A stretch of DNA of 16,465 nt from Planctomycetaceae bacterium (GTDB taxonomy: Bacteria; Planctomycetota; Planctomycetia; Pirellulales; Pirellulaceae): assembly GCA_012965455.1 (NCBI GenBank), contig DTSG01000249.1, positions 16,399 to 32,863 on the forward strand. The letters run 5' to 3'. The position numbers were made by a program, and so were the translations under genes. Under the pieces are notes generated by a model that was given only the letters and a program-made list of their open reading frames with translations, did no database searches and was not told where the DNA came from. Numbering within the stretch: position 1 is the first letter of the stretch; the number at the start of each line of letters is the position of its first letter. This document shows, in pieces, positions 8,662 to 16,453 of the stretch.

Positions 8662-8707
8662 GGGGTGATTACTCGTTCAACAAATCCCTCAGCACCTCCA
8701 CTGTGGC

Positions 8708-10198
8708 TTAACGCTCAGTACTGTCCTCAAAGGGAAACATCGGTCGTCGCCGATGTTGATAATCAAGCTGATCTAGATCAGCCGTTGTGGATCCCGCTGT
8801 ATTGACACGTAATAGATGCTGACAAACAGGCTCGTAGGCAGCGATCGGAGCGTTGACTCCTTTGGCTATCAAAATATGAAAATCCGCAGGATCAACATCG
8901 AACGTAGTTAGTTGCTTTAAACTAAAAGGAGGTTGCCGACGGGAGGTCACCATGATGGTGATCCCAGATTCGTGTCGTAAAACCGCCGTCGCACCTTGAT
9001 CACAATGCGTCGCACCGCCGTGCCGAGGTTGAGGTTCATGAAACTTACCATCATATAACCCCACTAACTTGACTTCACCACACCACGGTTCTCCATGATC
9101 ATTATCCGTTTTACCACCAACTGACACGCTCAACAAATCACCAATTTCACTCTCGGACGCTTGCACCACAACCGCTGGGTCATAGATACAGACGAACATA
9201 TTATGCAAACCCAGCTTGTCACATGCATGCAATAAAATGGTGCTATCGGCCGGTGAACCGCCTCCGGTATTATCACCCATATCCAATAAACAGATGGGGC
9301 CCTCGAGTTGAGCAGATTGCTCAAGTGTTGTCTTCATAGGTTCTAACTCTGCCTTAAACCCGTCGCGGTGTGTGGCGAGGAAATCGGCGAGTTCTGTGGC
9401 ACAACGCTCTGCTAAATCCAAGTCGTTATTGGTCACGACAATAAATGCTGAGCCCATTTCAGCTACATCCGCATAAGGAAACCCGAGCATGATGCTGTTT
9501 GACAAGACTCCCTCCACAGCGAGCTGCGAATCTGCTAGTTGGTAAAGTGGCAAGCATGGCGGCACGGTCGATTCTTGTTTTTGGATGTTAATGGCTATTG
9601 CCGGAGTAGCAATCGCCATCGTTGGTTGAATGTCGCCGCGCAACGTGTCGATCAGAAGATTCGCCGCTTCCACACCGACTTGGAACTGATCTAAATGTGG
9701 ATTGCTACGGTAGGCTACCAATGCATTACAAGCCGCAGCCATCTTTTTTGATAAGTTGCCATGCGGGTCCAGCGTGGCAACTAGCGGGACGTCACTGCCA
9801 ACAACATTACGCACCATACTCATCCAGTGTCCGTCCGCGTCGCGATAATCTTGTGAGACGGTTGCACCGTGTGGTGCTAGTAACAGCCCATCAAGCGGCA
9901 ATGCAGCCGTCAATAATTCAATAATTCGGCTGGTAATCTTCTCGTACGCCGATGCACAAATCGTACCGTAGGGCATGGCTCGAGCAAACAAGATGGGCAC
10001 AATTTCAATTTCGTCCACAGCTGCTTCTAACCGTGAAATGAAGCCTGCTGTTTCATGATGCGTGCCTGACATTCTTTCAAGAAAGGCATCTCCTTCGAGC
10101 AAAAAATCGCTGCGGAAATGCTCGTAAGTTGTTAGTTCAGAAATGAACGTATTCGATTCGTGAAGAAAGCCAATCAGGCCAATTCGTTTTTTTGCCAT
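8708..10198 (-). CDS. M81 family metallopeptidase (MlrC-like)
   Basis: This 496-residue protein has the two-part MlrC architecture: an N-terminal DUF1485-type domain (about 5-290) and an MlrC C-terminal domain (about 300-480). Family signatures are IGLIGFLHESNTF at the N-terminus, APHGATVSQDYRDADGHW (108-125), TLDPHGNLS (142-150, with candidate zinc ligands Asp144 and His146), YRSNPHLDQ (163-171, candidate ligand His168), and LLDMGDNTGGGSPADST (304-320) opening the C-terminal domain. The namesake MlrC cleaves the linear breakdown product of microcystin, but most homologues sit in unrelated catabolic clusters and their amide substrates are unknown. No signal peptide is present, so it should be cytoplasmic. 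It starts 11 nt after the RraA-family stop, indicating co-transcription and possible coupling. Microcystin degradation should not be inferred, since no mlrA or mlrB is seen here. Confidence 0.92.
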   Translation of the reverse strand: MAKKRIGLIGFLHESNTFISELTTYEHFRSDFLLEGDAFLERMSGTHHETAGFISRLEAAVDEIEIVPILFARAMPYGTICASAYEKITSRIIELLTAALPLDGLLLAPHGATVSQDYRDADGHWMSMVRNVVGSDVPLVATLDPHGNLSKKMAAACNALVAYRSNPHLDQFQVGVEAANLLIDTLRGDIQPTMAIATPAIAINIQKQESTVPPCLPLYQLADSQLAVEGVLSNSIMLGFPYADVAEMGSAFIVVTNNDLDLAERCATELADFLATHRDGFKAELEPMKTTLEQSAQLEGPICLLDMGDNTGGGSPADSTILLHACDKLGLHNMFVCIYDPAVVVQASESEIGDLLSVSVGGKTDNDHGEPWCGEVKLVGLYDGKFHEPQPRHGGATHCDQGATAVLRHESGITIMVTSRRQPPFSLKQLTTFDVDPADFHILIAKGVNAPIAAYEPVCQHLLRVNTAGSTTADLDQLDYQHRRRPMFPFEDSTER

Positions 10199-10209
10199 CC
10201 TGTTGTACC

Positions 10210-10872
10210 CTATAAGACACCGTACTTACGGTAGGCAGCGGTGGCCAACATGCCATCGATAATGGCATCTCGCGTGATGTTTTCATCGTGGACTTTTTGC
10301 CAAGCGTTACGCATTGCCTGTTCTTCAATTTCTTGGGGCACAACAACAATCCCATCTTGATCTGCCAAGACTAAATCGCCCGAGCGAAAAATCACTCCGT
10401 CGATTTCCACGGGTTCATCCACGGCGATAACACGTTGCCGATTGAGGCTATCATAAATACAGCGAGCTGTAGCAAACACCGGAAAGCCCATTGCTGTCAT
10501 TTTGCTGATGTCTCGTACAGCGCCATCGACAATCGCACCGACACAGCCCCGATTTTTAGCTGCCGTAGAAAGTAGTTCACCCCAGATGCCCGAACGCATA
10601 CTGCCGCCTGCAGCGCAAATCAATACATCATCTGGTTCGCAACTGTCGACAGCCTGTAATTCTAATTCATAGGGAGCAGGATCTTCAAAATCAATCTCTT
10701 CCCAGCTTGTCGTGCGACAGCGGCCAACAAGCACTTCGTCTACAGTCAGGGACAATAGTTGCGTTCTAGGGGATTGATTCGTGAAACCCAATCCATCGAG
10801 AGCATCACAAACGACCGCTGAGTAGAGCGATTGCCGCATCATGTCCAAGGTGATTATTTCCGGTTGATTCAT
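10210..10872 (-). CDS. RraA-family protein (aldolase/decarboxylase-like)
   Basis: This 220-residue protein has the RraA / HMG-aldolase fold, formerly mislabelled as dimethylmenaquinone methyltransferase. Visible motifs are SAVVCDALDGLG (18-29), the GGSMRSGIWGELLST loop (89-103) that forms the metal/substrate pocket, and GAIVDGAVRD (112-121), whose Arg120 and Asp121 correspond to the conserved substrate- and metal-binding pair. The C-terminal GDLVLADQDGIVVVP (166-179) is also typical. Keeping the R-D pair favours an enzymatic member (4-hydroxy-4-methyl-2-oxoglutarate aldolase or 2-keto acid lyase/decarboxylase type) over the RNase E inhibitor role, so the symbol rraA is not applied. It lies 62 nt after the mannonate dehydratase-like gene and 11 nt before the M81 gene. 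An aldol or decarboxylation step on a keto acid from the same pathway is inferred. Confidence 0.92.
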   Translation of the reverse strand: MNQPEIITLDMMRQSLYSAVVCDALDGLGFTNQSPRTQLLSLTVDEVLVGRCRTTSWEEIDFEDPAPYELELQAVDSCEPDDVLICAAGGSMRSGIWGELLSTAAKNRGCVGAIVDGAVRDISKMTAMGFPVFATARCIYDSLNRQRVIAVDEPVEIDGVIFRSGDLVLADQDGIVVVPQEIEEQAMRNAWQKVHDENITRDAIIDGMLATAAYRKYGVL

Positions 10873-10934
10873 TTGTGAATATCCAAGCTTAAAAGTTACA
10901 AATCTAACTGGACCATTGTTTTCGAATGGTCAAT

Positions 10935-11882
10935 CTATACCGCATCCATCAATCCACGCATATAACCATAGGCATGTAATCGCCCTAGTTGTGTGTACCC
11001 TGGTTCACCATCGTCTTCACCACAGAGCTGGGGAACATGATCAGGACGAATCGAGCCACTAAATCCAATCTCTTTATACGCACGCATTGCGGCCGCCATA
11101 TCAGTCGGCCCATTATCGTGAAACGTCTCCGTGAAATTATCATGCGTTCCGCGAACATCACGAAAGTGTACATAGCGAATGTGATCGCCGAGAACGTAGA
11201 TTGTCTCAGGAATCGCTGCTCCCATTTCCACAAACGATCCTTGGCAAAAGCAAATTCCATTGCGGGGACTATCCACCAAACCAACCAAACGTTGAAAGCC
11301 CGCGACACTATTCATGATGCGGCTGCGACCAAGAAACGATTCCAATGGTGGATCATCGGGGTGCATCGCTAAATCAATTCCTAAACGCTCGGCATGGGGA
11401 ATGATCTGCTCCAGAAAGTATGTGAGATTTTCCCATAAAGCGTCTGCCGATAGAACTTCATGTTCGAGCGATCGCGAGGCATCGTCGAGTGACATCGCTT
11501 GATCAATTTCAGCAAGATTGAATTGTGTTACAGCGGCGCCACCACGTTCAGGAACATCTACGCGAGTCCGCACCCAATCGGTGCCAGCCATAAAGTTGTA
11601 ACATAGTACCGGGATTTCGAGATCAGCCATAATTTGCAGCAATGAAATTATGCCAGCGATTTCTGTATCACGAGCGTCGCGGCCACAGATTATATTTTCC
11701 ATGGCAATTGCGTCTTCCACAGCAGCTGGCTGCAATCCATAAGACCGTATCCGCTCAAGTGTCGGCTCCCAATCAGATTTCTGCGGGCCTTGGTAGCGTA
11801 TCGTAATCGTTTCCACACCGGTTTGGGCGGCTAATGTTAGATTCTCATCTGACAGTGGAGTCAAAACGGATGCAAGTTTCAT
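10935..11882 (-). CDS. Mannonate dehydratase-like TIM-barrel protein (UxuA family)
   Basis: The predicted 315-residue protein is a TIM-barrel member of the UxuA family, whose namesake dehydrates D-mannonate to 2-keto-3-deoxygluconate in hexuronate breakdown. All four expected metal-ligand motifs are present: AMHPDDPP (His174), FCQGSF (Cys213), YVHFRDV (His239) and RPDHVP (Asp281). The ETFHDNGPTDM segment and the ending GYMRGLMDAV also fit. It is shorter than the enterobacterial enzyme (about 390 residues) but similar to compact bacterial homologues. The start is placed at ATG 11882 (MKLASVLTPLSDENL), where family similarity begins; an upstream in-frame start at 11909 would add nine residues of no recognisable character. 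Neither start has a strong ribosome site. It may act on mannonate or another sugar acid; no uxaC, uxuB or kdgK is visible to confirm the pathway. Confidence 0.9.
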   Translation of the reverse strand: MKLASVLTPLSDENLTLAAQTGVETITIRYQGPQKSDWEPTLERIRSYGLQPAAVEDAIAMENIICGRDARDTEIAGIISLLQIMADLEIPVLCYNFMAGTDWVRTRVDVPERGGAAVTQFNLAEIDQAMSLDDASRSLEHEVLSADALWENLTYFLEQIIPHAERLGIDLAMHPDDPPLESFLGRSRIMNSVAGFQRLVGLVDSPRNGICFCQGSFVEMGAAIPETIYVLGDHIRYVHFRDVRGTHDNFTETFHDNGPTDMAAAMRAYKEIGFSGSIRPDHVPQLCGEDDGEPGYTQLGRLHAYGYMRGLMDAV

Positions 11883-11931
11883 GTTTGTTCGCCGTTGTCC
11901 GTTTCCCAATAGAGTGGACTATGTCTCTGAG

Positions 11932-12423
11932 TTATGATTCTATCGCTTTTACACAGGCCTCAGGGTCTCGACAGGAAATCAAATATGTTTTGCCATTACG
12001 AATCTTAATTTCAACAGCTTTACCAAAACTTACAACGTATCCAATTCGTTTAGTCGTAATACCAATTCTCCACCCCATCCCCAAAAACTCTCTAAACTTT
12101 GCCTCGTCAACTTCAACACTTTCGACTTGCTCAACGGTCGTGCTGACATTCCACCATAAGTAACCGAAACGGATTGTTCCACGATCAACCTCAATAAAAT
12201 ACCGGCTGAACGCCACCGTCAAAAAACCCACAAAGACTGTGACAAATCCTGTGACCGAAATACCAATAATATATCCCGCCCGTTCATCACCCGAAATATC
12301 TGCTGCAGCATGATTTGTTGCGGTGAGAAAGCCACTTATCATTGGTACCATACCAACAACCGCACCGAGCACGACAAATACTAAAAGCCAAGTAAACCAC
12401 GGCGTATAACGTTCGCGATACAT
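11932..12423 (-). CDS. Two-helix membrane protein with bacterial PH-like tail, unknown function
   Basis: This 163-residue protein has two membrane segments: about residues 10-34 (WFTWLLVFVVLGAVVGMVPM) and about 50-72 (IIGISVTGFVTVFVGFLTVA). A soluble C-terminal part of about 90 residues follows, rich in predicted beta strands: FIEVDRGTIRFGYLWW, a VEQVESVEVDEAKF helix or strand, GWRIGITTKRIGY, and a final KTYLISCRDPEACVKAI helix. The order of strands, a G-x-R-I-G turn and the ending 'SCRDPEACVKAI' resemble small bacterial PH-type (DUF3093-like) membrane proteins; this is resemblance, not proof. Its ATG (12423-12421) directly follows the TAG of the esterase gene, and a good AAGGAG lies 11 nt upstream inside that gene, so translation is probably coupled. 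No link to carbohydrate metabolism is evident from the protein itself. Confidence 0.8.
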   Translation of the reverse strand: MYRERYTPWFTWLLVFVVLGAVVGMVPMISGFLTATNHAAADISGDERAGYIIGISVTGFVTVFVGFLTVAFSRYFIEVDRGTIRFGYLWWNVSTTVEQVESVEVDEAKFREFLGMGWRIGITTKRIGYVVSFGKAVEIKIRNGKTYLISCRDPEACVKAIES

Positions 12424-13995
12424 CTATTTCACCACTCCTTTTGTAATTCCATCCCAACTGTCTGTACGAAAGGGCGTGACCGGTAAATGCTCTTTGTTTT
12501 GTAAATTGCAGATTGGGTTTTGTGCCCAAGCGTATCGCACAGAAACTGGAGCGGTAATGGTATCACTCCAAACCTCAACTTGATTCTTACCAACAATCCG
12601 CGCCGCAGCATTCACAAATTTCTGATCTTCGCCAGCGATGGCGAACCCGCGAACCTCTCGTACATCAAAGGTATCAAGCCCCCCGCCCACATGGTCAAAC
12701 GTAACGACCATACGATTCCCTTTCGTTTCGGAAGATTTATAGAGAGGACTGCGATGAACGAGTTCGATTCCGTAGTCTTTTGCGAGTGCCCAGCGTGCTA
12801 GGCGTTTGGCTACATCCTGTTTGTTACGTGGGTGGATGTCATGAGATTCACCCAAGTCGGTGATGATCGCCTCACCCGTATTGGGTAACTTGCTCATCAC
12901 CAAGGTCTGAGCTTCGCGTAGTTCGGCCCAACTGCTGCCAACCGGTTCAGCCACTTCATCCTGAAAGTCAGCCAAAGATACCCAGTAGAAGCTAAAGTCT
13001 CCCTGATTCCATCTCTTTCTCCAGGTATCGATCATCAGTGGAAACAGATTCCGATATTGATATGCACGCCCCGAATTATGTTCGCCTTGATACCAGATGG
13101 CACCACGAATCCCATATCCGACGATAGGGTTTAAGACACCATTGAATAGATTTGCGGGGCGGTGCTGGCCAGTCAGAATATTGCGGGGCGGTCGTGGCCG
13201 ACGAGGAACGGGTTTCTTGTCTTGCAGCGCCTTTGCCATGGCAAGTTTCCAGGCCGTAAGTTGCCGCTCATATCGTTGAGCGACCGCGGCGGGGTCATAC
13301 GCCTTGGCGGCGTCATCCCATTTTGCCAGCAACTCCTGATATTCGCCCGCTTCCTCCAGCACCTCACGGGGAACCCAAGCTTCGCAGGCCGAGCCTCCCC
13401 AGGCTGTGTCGATCAGGCCGATGGGAACATTTAAAGTTTGATGCAGTTGTCGACCAAAGAAGTATCCCACCGCAGAAAAGCTCTTAACCGTCTCGGGGGT
13501 AACCGTTTCCCACTTTCCCTGAAAGTTATCCAAGGGCGTTTGACTGCCAATCTGGGGAACAGAGATAATGCGGATCTGGGGGAAATTTGCGGAAAGTGAT
13601 TCCAAGTCCGGGTCATTTGCTGAGCTAACCGCAAACGCCATGTTGGATTGTCCTGAGCAGACCCAGACTTCACCGATGAGGATATCGTTAATTTCAATTC
13701 GGTTGCTTGCTTCGATGACTAATTTATGTGGCCCACTGCCAACTTTCAGCGGAGGGAGTTTCACTTGCCAGCGACCATCATCATCCGCTTTAGTTGTTTC
13801 CGTTTTATCAGCAAGCACAATAGATACTTGTTCTGCGGCAGCTGCTTTTCCCCAAACGACGACAGGTACGTCACGCTGGAGGACCATGTGGTCCGTGAAT
13901 AAGTTTGATACAGAGACTTCTGCCGCAACGGGGGGTGCAAGCGTTGCCACCATCAGTATTGAGAGAGCAGCAAATAAACAACTTTTGTAGCGCAT
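12424..13995 (-). CDS. Sialate O-acetylesterase-like SGNH/GDSL hydrolase, secreted
   Basis: This 523-residue protein has a Sec signal peptide (SCLFAALSILMVATLAPPVAA, cleavage after about residue 25). An N-terminal beta domain begins FTDHMVLQRDVPVVVWG (33-49). The SGNH catalytic core holds CSGQSNM (113-119, nucleophile Ser117), IDTAWGGSACEAW (195-207), AIWYQGEHN (299-307), and the catalytic Asp386/His388 in SHDIHP (384-389). The C-terminal part is a beta-rich domain ending near VTPFRTDSW. This is the sialate O-acetylesterase layout; relatives also remove acetyl groups from plant or algal polysaccharides, so sialic acid is not certain. Start ATG 13995 is supported by AGAGGA at 14010-14005. It lies 46 nt after the Asp-box sialidase-like gene, which suggests deacetylation and exo-cleavage of the same glycan outside the cytoplasm. 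Confidence 0.92.
   Translation of the reverse strand: MRYKSCLFAALSILMVATLAPPVAAEVSVSNLFTDHMVLQRDVPVVVWGKAAAAEQVSIVLADKTETTKADDDGRWQVKLPPLKVGSGPHKLVIEASNRIEINDILIGEVWVCSGQSNMAFAVSSANDPDLESLSANFPQIRIISVPQIGSQTPLDNFQGKWETVTPETVKSFSAVGYFFGRQLHQTLNVPIGLIDTAWGGSACEAWVPREVLEEAGEYQELLAKWDDAAKAYDPAAVAQRYERQLTAWKLAMAKALQDKKPVPRRPRPPRNILTGQHRPANLFNGVLNPIVGYGIRGAIWYQGEHNSGRAYQYRNLFPLMIDTWRKRWNQGDFSFYWVSLADFQDEVAEPVGSSWAELREAQTLVMSKLPNTGEAIITDLGESHDIHPRNKQDVAKRLARWALAKDYGIELVHRSPLYKSSETKGNRMVVTFDHVGGGLDTFDVREVRGFAIAGEDQKFVNAAARIVGKNQVEVWSDTITAPVSVRYAWAQNPICNLQNKEHLPVTPFRTDSWDGITKGVVK
12435..12440 (-). promoter_or_regulatory. Shine-Dalgarno AAGGAG for the membrane protein, inside the esterase gene
   Basis: On the - strand AAGGAG is followed by 11 nt, including the esterase TAG stop, and then the ATG at 12423. 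Together with the zero-distance TAGATG junction, this supports the chosen start and translational coupling. Confidence 0.7.
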
Positions 13996-14004
13996 AATAA
14001 TAAA

Positions 14005-14010
14005 TCCTCT
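14005..14010 (-). promoter_or_regulatory. Shine-Dalgarno AGAGGA for the esterase gene
   Basis: AGAGGA on the - strand sits 9 nt upstream of the ATG at 13995 and supports this start, which also opens a clean signal peptide. Confidence 0.6.
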
Positions 14011-14041
14011 TGATAATTGGCGAGTATCTCACCAGTAAAGT

Positions 14042-15139
14042 CTAGATTTTTTTCGGGTTGATGATAACGTGTTTTACCGTTTGGCGGCGCCAAGTGTAGG
14101 CAACGTGGACGGTACCGTCAGCAGCTTGAATGACAGCTGGATAGGAATATTCACCTTTATCACGTTCAAGTGTTAGTACTGGGTGCCACGTCTTACCATC
14201 TTTGGAGATGGCGACATTTAGCATATTACGACCAGCAGGAAACTCTCCGCGGCGGATGGTGTGATTATAGACAAGCAACTGCCGACCATCGGCAAGAGTA
14301 ATTGCGTCCGTTCCGGAATTTGGGTTGGGGAGATGTGTGGCGGCAGGTTGTGTCCAAGTCTGACCGCCATCGCTGGACCAGCTTTGGGCAATCACGCCTT
14401 CCTGAGTGCGACACATTACTTGCATTGAACCGTTTTTATAAGTGAGGATGCTAGGTTGAATCGCATTGAACTTCTTGCCGTCGTGAATAGGGCCAATGAT
14501 TTCCCATGTTTTACCTTGGTCCTTGGTTAATTCAAAATGAACACGCCAGTTGTTATGCTCGCTGCTCGATGGACACAGAATCGAACCATCTGAAAGTTCA
14601 ATTGGCTTATTTTTGACGGGACCTACAATATGGCCAATCGCTGAATCTTTACCAAGTTTGGTCGGTTTGTTCCAGGACTTCCCACCGTCATTGGATGTCA
14701 CCAACATGCCCCACCAAGTACTTGGAGTAGGTCCGACTTTATAAAACAAAAGCAACGGTCCTGTAGCAGGTTGAAATAGAACGGGGTTCCAGCAGGGGTG
14801 CCTTAATTGGTCGGATTGCACGCCATTGACTACTTCACTAGGCCGAGTCCATTGGTCGTCTTCAAATCGAGAAACCCAGATACCCACGTCAGGATTCTTT
14901 TCATGCTTGCCACCAAACCACGCTGCGACGAGTCCAGTGGGAGTGCTGACAATCGTCGAAGCATGACATTCCGGTGTTTGTCGACCTTCCAGTGGATAGA
15001 TAAAATTGCTGGAGACTAACCCACTAGTTCCAATTTTCGTCGGTGCAGCAAGCACAGCAGCGGGATCAGGTGCTGCAGTTGAAGTGGCAGAGCATGTCCA
15101 TGTCACCATCGCTGCTAAAAAGATCAATAGTTCTTTCAC
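14042..15139 (-). CDS. Exo-sialidase-like BNR/Asp-box protein, secreted
   Basis: This 365-residue protein has a Sec signal (ELLIFLAAMVTWTCSATSTAA, residues 3-23) and a six-bladed-propeller type BNR_2 domain. Four Asp boxes are readable: SNDGGKSW (149-156), TKDQGKTW (205-212), SSDGGQTW (255-262) and SKDGKTW (312-318). ECHASTIV (57-64), AAWFGGKHE (72-80) and the late EYSYPAVIQ (330-338), which may hold the tyrosine of the sialidase site, are typical of planctomycete sialidase-family proteins. The full arginine triad cannot be confirmed by eye, and many relatives may act on other sugars. The start is GTG at 15139; the next ATG (15109) would destroy the signal peptide. No good ribosome site is seen. 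It lies directly before the O-acetylesterase gene and after the MFS transporter, pointing to a joint role in glycan release and uptake. Confidence 0.87.
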   Translation of the reverse strand: MKELLIFLAAMVTWTCSATSTAAPDPAAVLAAPTKIGTSGLVSSNFIYPLEGRQTPECHASTIVSTPTGLVAAWFGGKHEKNPDVGIWVSRFEDDQWTRPSEVVNGVQSDQLRHPCWNPVLFQPATGPLLLFYKVGPTPSTWWGMLVTSNDGGKSWNKPTKLGKDSAIGHIVGPVKNKPIELSDGSILCPSSSEHNNWRVHFELTKDQGKTWEIIGPIHDGKKFNAIQPSILTYKNGSMQVMCRTQEGVIAQSWSSDGGQTWTQPAATHLPNPNSGTDAITLADGRQLLVYNHTIRRGEFPAGRNMLNVAISKDGKTWHPVLTLERDKGEYSYPAVIQAADGTVHVAYTWRRQTVKHVIINPKKI

Positions 15140-15274
15140 AGGTTGAATTTCTAATAAAAAGAGGGGGGGTTAATCAGGACATTCAGTATACCGCACGACC
15201 CAAGTGGGGTGTTGTGAACAGGTTCGTTCTTTCGCAGAAGGGCGTAGCGTAAAATTTTAGAGCAAAGCGAAAAT
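15140..15274. other. 135-nt intergenic region between transporter and sialidase-like genes
   Basis: No coding frame with family features is seen here. It holds a palindrome TAAAATTTTA (15250-15259) just after the transporter stop, a possible - strand -10 element TATACT (15190-15185), and a run of Gs on the + strand near 15163-15169 that reads as a C-tract in the - strand leader. No clear rho-independent terminator was found. Confidence 0.5.
15185..15190 (-). promoter_or_regulatory. Possible -10 element (TATACT) ahead of the sialidase-like gene
   Basis: The - strand reads TATACT about 45 nt upstream of the GTG start at 15139. It matches the sigma-70 -10 consensus at five of six bases. No good -35 hexamer lies at 16-18 nt, so this is only a candidate internal promoter. 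Confidence 0.25.
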
Positions 15275-16447
15275 TCAAATCGCCTGTTTGCTCAATATAA
15301 TTGTCAGTACTGTTAAGCAAGCAGCTCCAACGGAGATTAGGAAAAATGCTTTTTGAACGGATGCTTTCGCGGCAATTTTACCCGCAATCAAGGGCATGAG
15401 AGCCCAGCCGATGCCACCGATGCAGAAGAACAGGCCAATGGCTCGGCCAATTAACTGTTCGTCTATATTTTCCCCTACATGCCCGAGTAGCTGAGCAATC
15501 AAAATAGGGAAAATGGGACCCATAATCGCACCTAACAATATGATCCAACCCACGGTGATTTGTTGGGAGCGGCTAAGAGCGAGTCCCAGAGTAGCAGCCG
15601 TACAAGTTACTGCCAAAACAATCAAAATCGTATGATCCATTCCAGCCGGCATTAGTAGTGCGGCAACTAGCCGAGAAACAGTGAACACCAACCAAAACAC
15701 GGACAATAGCGTGGATGCTTTTCCGTCAGTGACTCCGCGATCTTTCATGAGAGTCGTGGCCCATAACGCTACACACGCTTCGGTGGGAACATGAAAGAAA
15801 AATGCAATGCAACAGATAAGAACGACTGAATCGGTTAACAACACCGTCAACCAGTCATCGATCACTTTCGTGGTATCTGGTTTCAGCAACTCCCAGTTCA
15901 CAAAAAATACAGACACAAGTGAAATCGCCATCAAGACTGCAAACCAAGTGAATGTTTTCTTCAAACCGACTTTAGCAAGTAGAAAAGCGGTAGCGATAGG
16001 CATGACAAAAGCACCTGCCCCAAAAACAAAATCACCCAAGTTCATCGCGGACGAAAGCGGGGTATTTTTACCGAAGAATGGTAAAAATGCTGGGCCTTGA
16101 AGTGCATTGAGCACATTAACCAACGCTGACCAACCAGTTCCAAGTAACAAAACTGCAATGACTGCTGCGATATAAGTCTTTGCATTGGCGAGTACCAATA
16201 CGCTACAAATCATAATTCCCAAGGCAATGCCCATGACTAACTCTCGACCAATTTCATCAGCCATAATCCCTGCGACGAATGCCATGGGAATCATCGTGAA
16301 TCCAAAAGCGCTGACTAGTGCACCCACCTTGTCTTCTTTGATGTTCAATTTATTCGCGAGTGGCACTTTAATACTGCCTAGCAGCGAGTGGCACATTCCA
16401 CCGATTGCCAGACCGAGAATCTGCATTGTCGTTAAGTATGTGTCCAC
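15275..16447 (-). CDS. MFS transporter, 12-helix sugar/acid permease-like
   Basis: This 390-residue, strongly hydrophobic protein has about twelve predicted membrane helices in two halves of six, separated by a polar region near residues 205-220 (NWELLKPDTTKVIDD). The MFS motif-A loop is visible as GIMADEIGRE (60-69) between helices 2 and 3. Length is usual for the superfamily. The start is GTG at 16447, supported by a strong AAGGAAGG six nt upstream (16461-16454); the first internal Met (residue 8) has no such site. Its position ahead of the sialidase-like and esterase genes on the same strand suggests import of a released sugar or sugar acid, but substrate cannot be read from sequence. It is separated by 135 nt from the next gene, so co-transcription is likely but not certain. 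It is complete within the window, though its promoter is outside or barely inside. Confidence 0.9.
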   Translation of the reverse strand: MDTYLTTMQILGLAIGGMCHSLLGSIKVPLANKLNIKEDKVGALVSAFGFTMIPMAFVAGIMADEIGRELVMGIALGIMICSVLVLANAKTYIAAVIAVLLLGTGWSALVNVLNALQGPAFLPFFGKNTPLSSAMNLGDFVFGAGAFVMPIATAFLLAKVGLKKTFTWFAVLMAISLVSVFFVNWELLKPDTTKVIDDWLTVLLTDSVVLICCIAFFFHVPTEACVALWATTLMKDRGVTDGKASTLLSVFWLVFTVSRLVAALLMPAGMDHTILIVLAVTCTAATLGLALSRSQQITVGWIILLGAIMGPIFPILIAQLLGHVGENIDEQLIGRAIGLFFCIGGIGWALMPLIAGKIAAKASVQKAFFLISVGAACLTVLTIILSKQAI

Positions 16448-16453
16448 AGGGAA

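Larger units (their letters stand above)
8549..8707. other. 159-nt intergenic leader with two inverted repeats
   Basis: This is the largest gap in the - strand block, between the M81 stop and the ATG of the acylase gene. I see no convincing coding frame; the + strand frame crossing it reads into the antisense of the acylase gene and has no family features. It contains two short dyads (8597-8615 and 8636-8661) and a repeated TGATTGCC (8606-8613 and 8633-8640). On the - strand a TTGACA is present (8627-8622), but no acceptable -10 follows at the usual distance. Confidence 0.5.

Noticed and set aside
8454..8711. 85-residue + strand frame across the 159-nt gap
   Set aside because: Its first third is antisense to the acylase gene, it has no ribosome site, and the hydrophobic middle comes from an AT-rich intergenic stretch. 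Not supported as a gene.
8708..10198. Microcystin degradation cluster because of the MlrC-like protein
   Set aside because: No mlrA- or mlrB-like genes are present, and the neighbours are sugar-acid and glycan genes. M81 members are widespread outside this pathway.
12424..15139. Classical sialic acid catabolic (nan) cluster
   Set aside because: A sialidase-like and a sialate O-acetylesterase-like gene are present, but no N-acetylneuraminate lyase, ManNAc kinase or epimerase, or GlcNAc-6-P deacetylase is visible, so sialic acid is not claimed as substrate.
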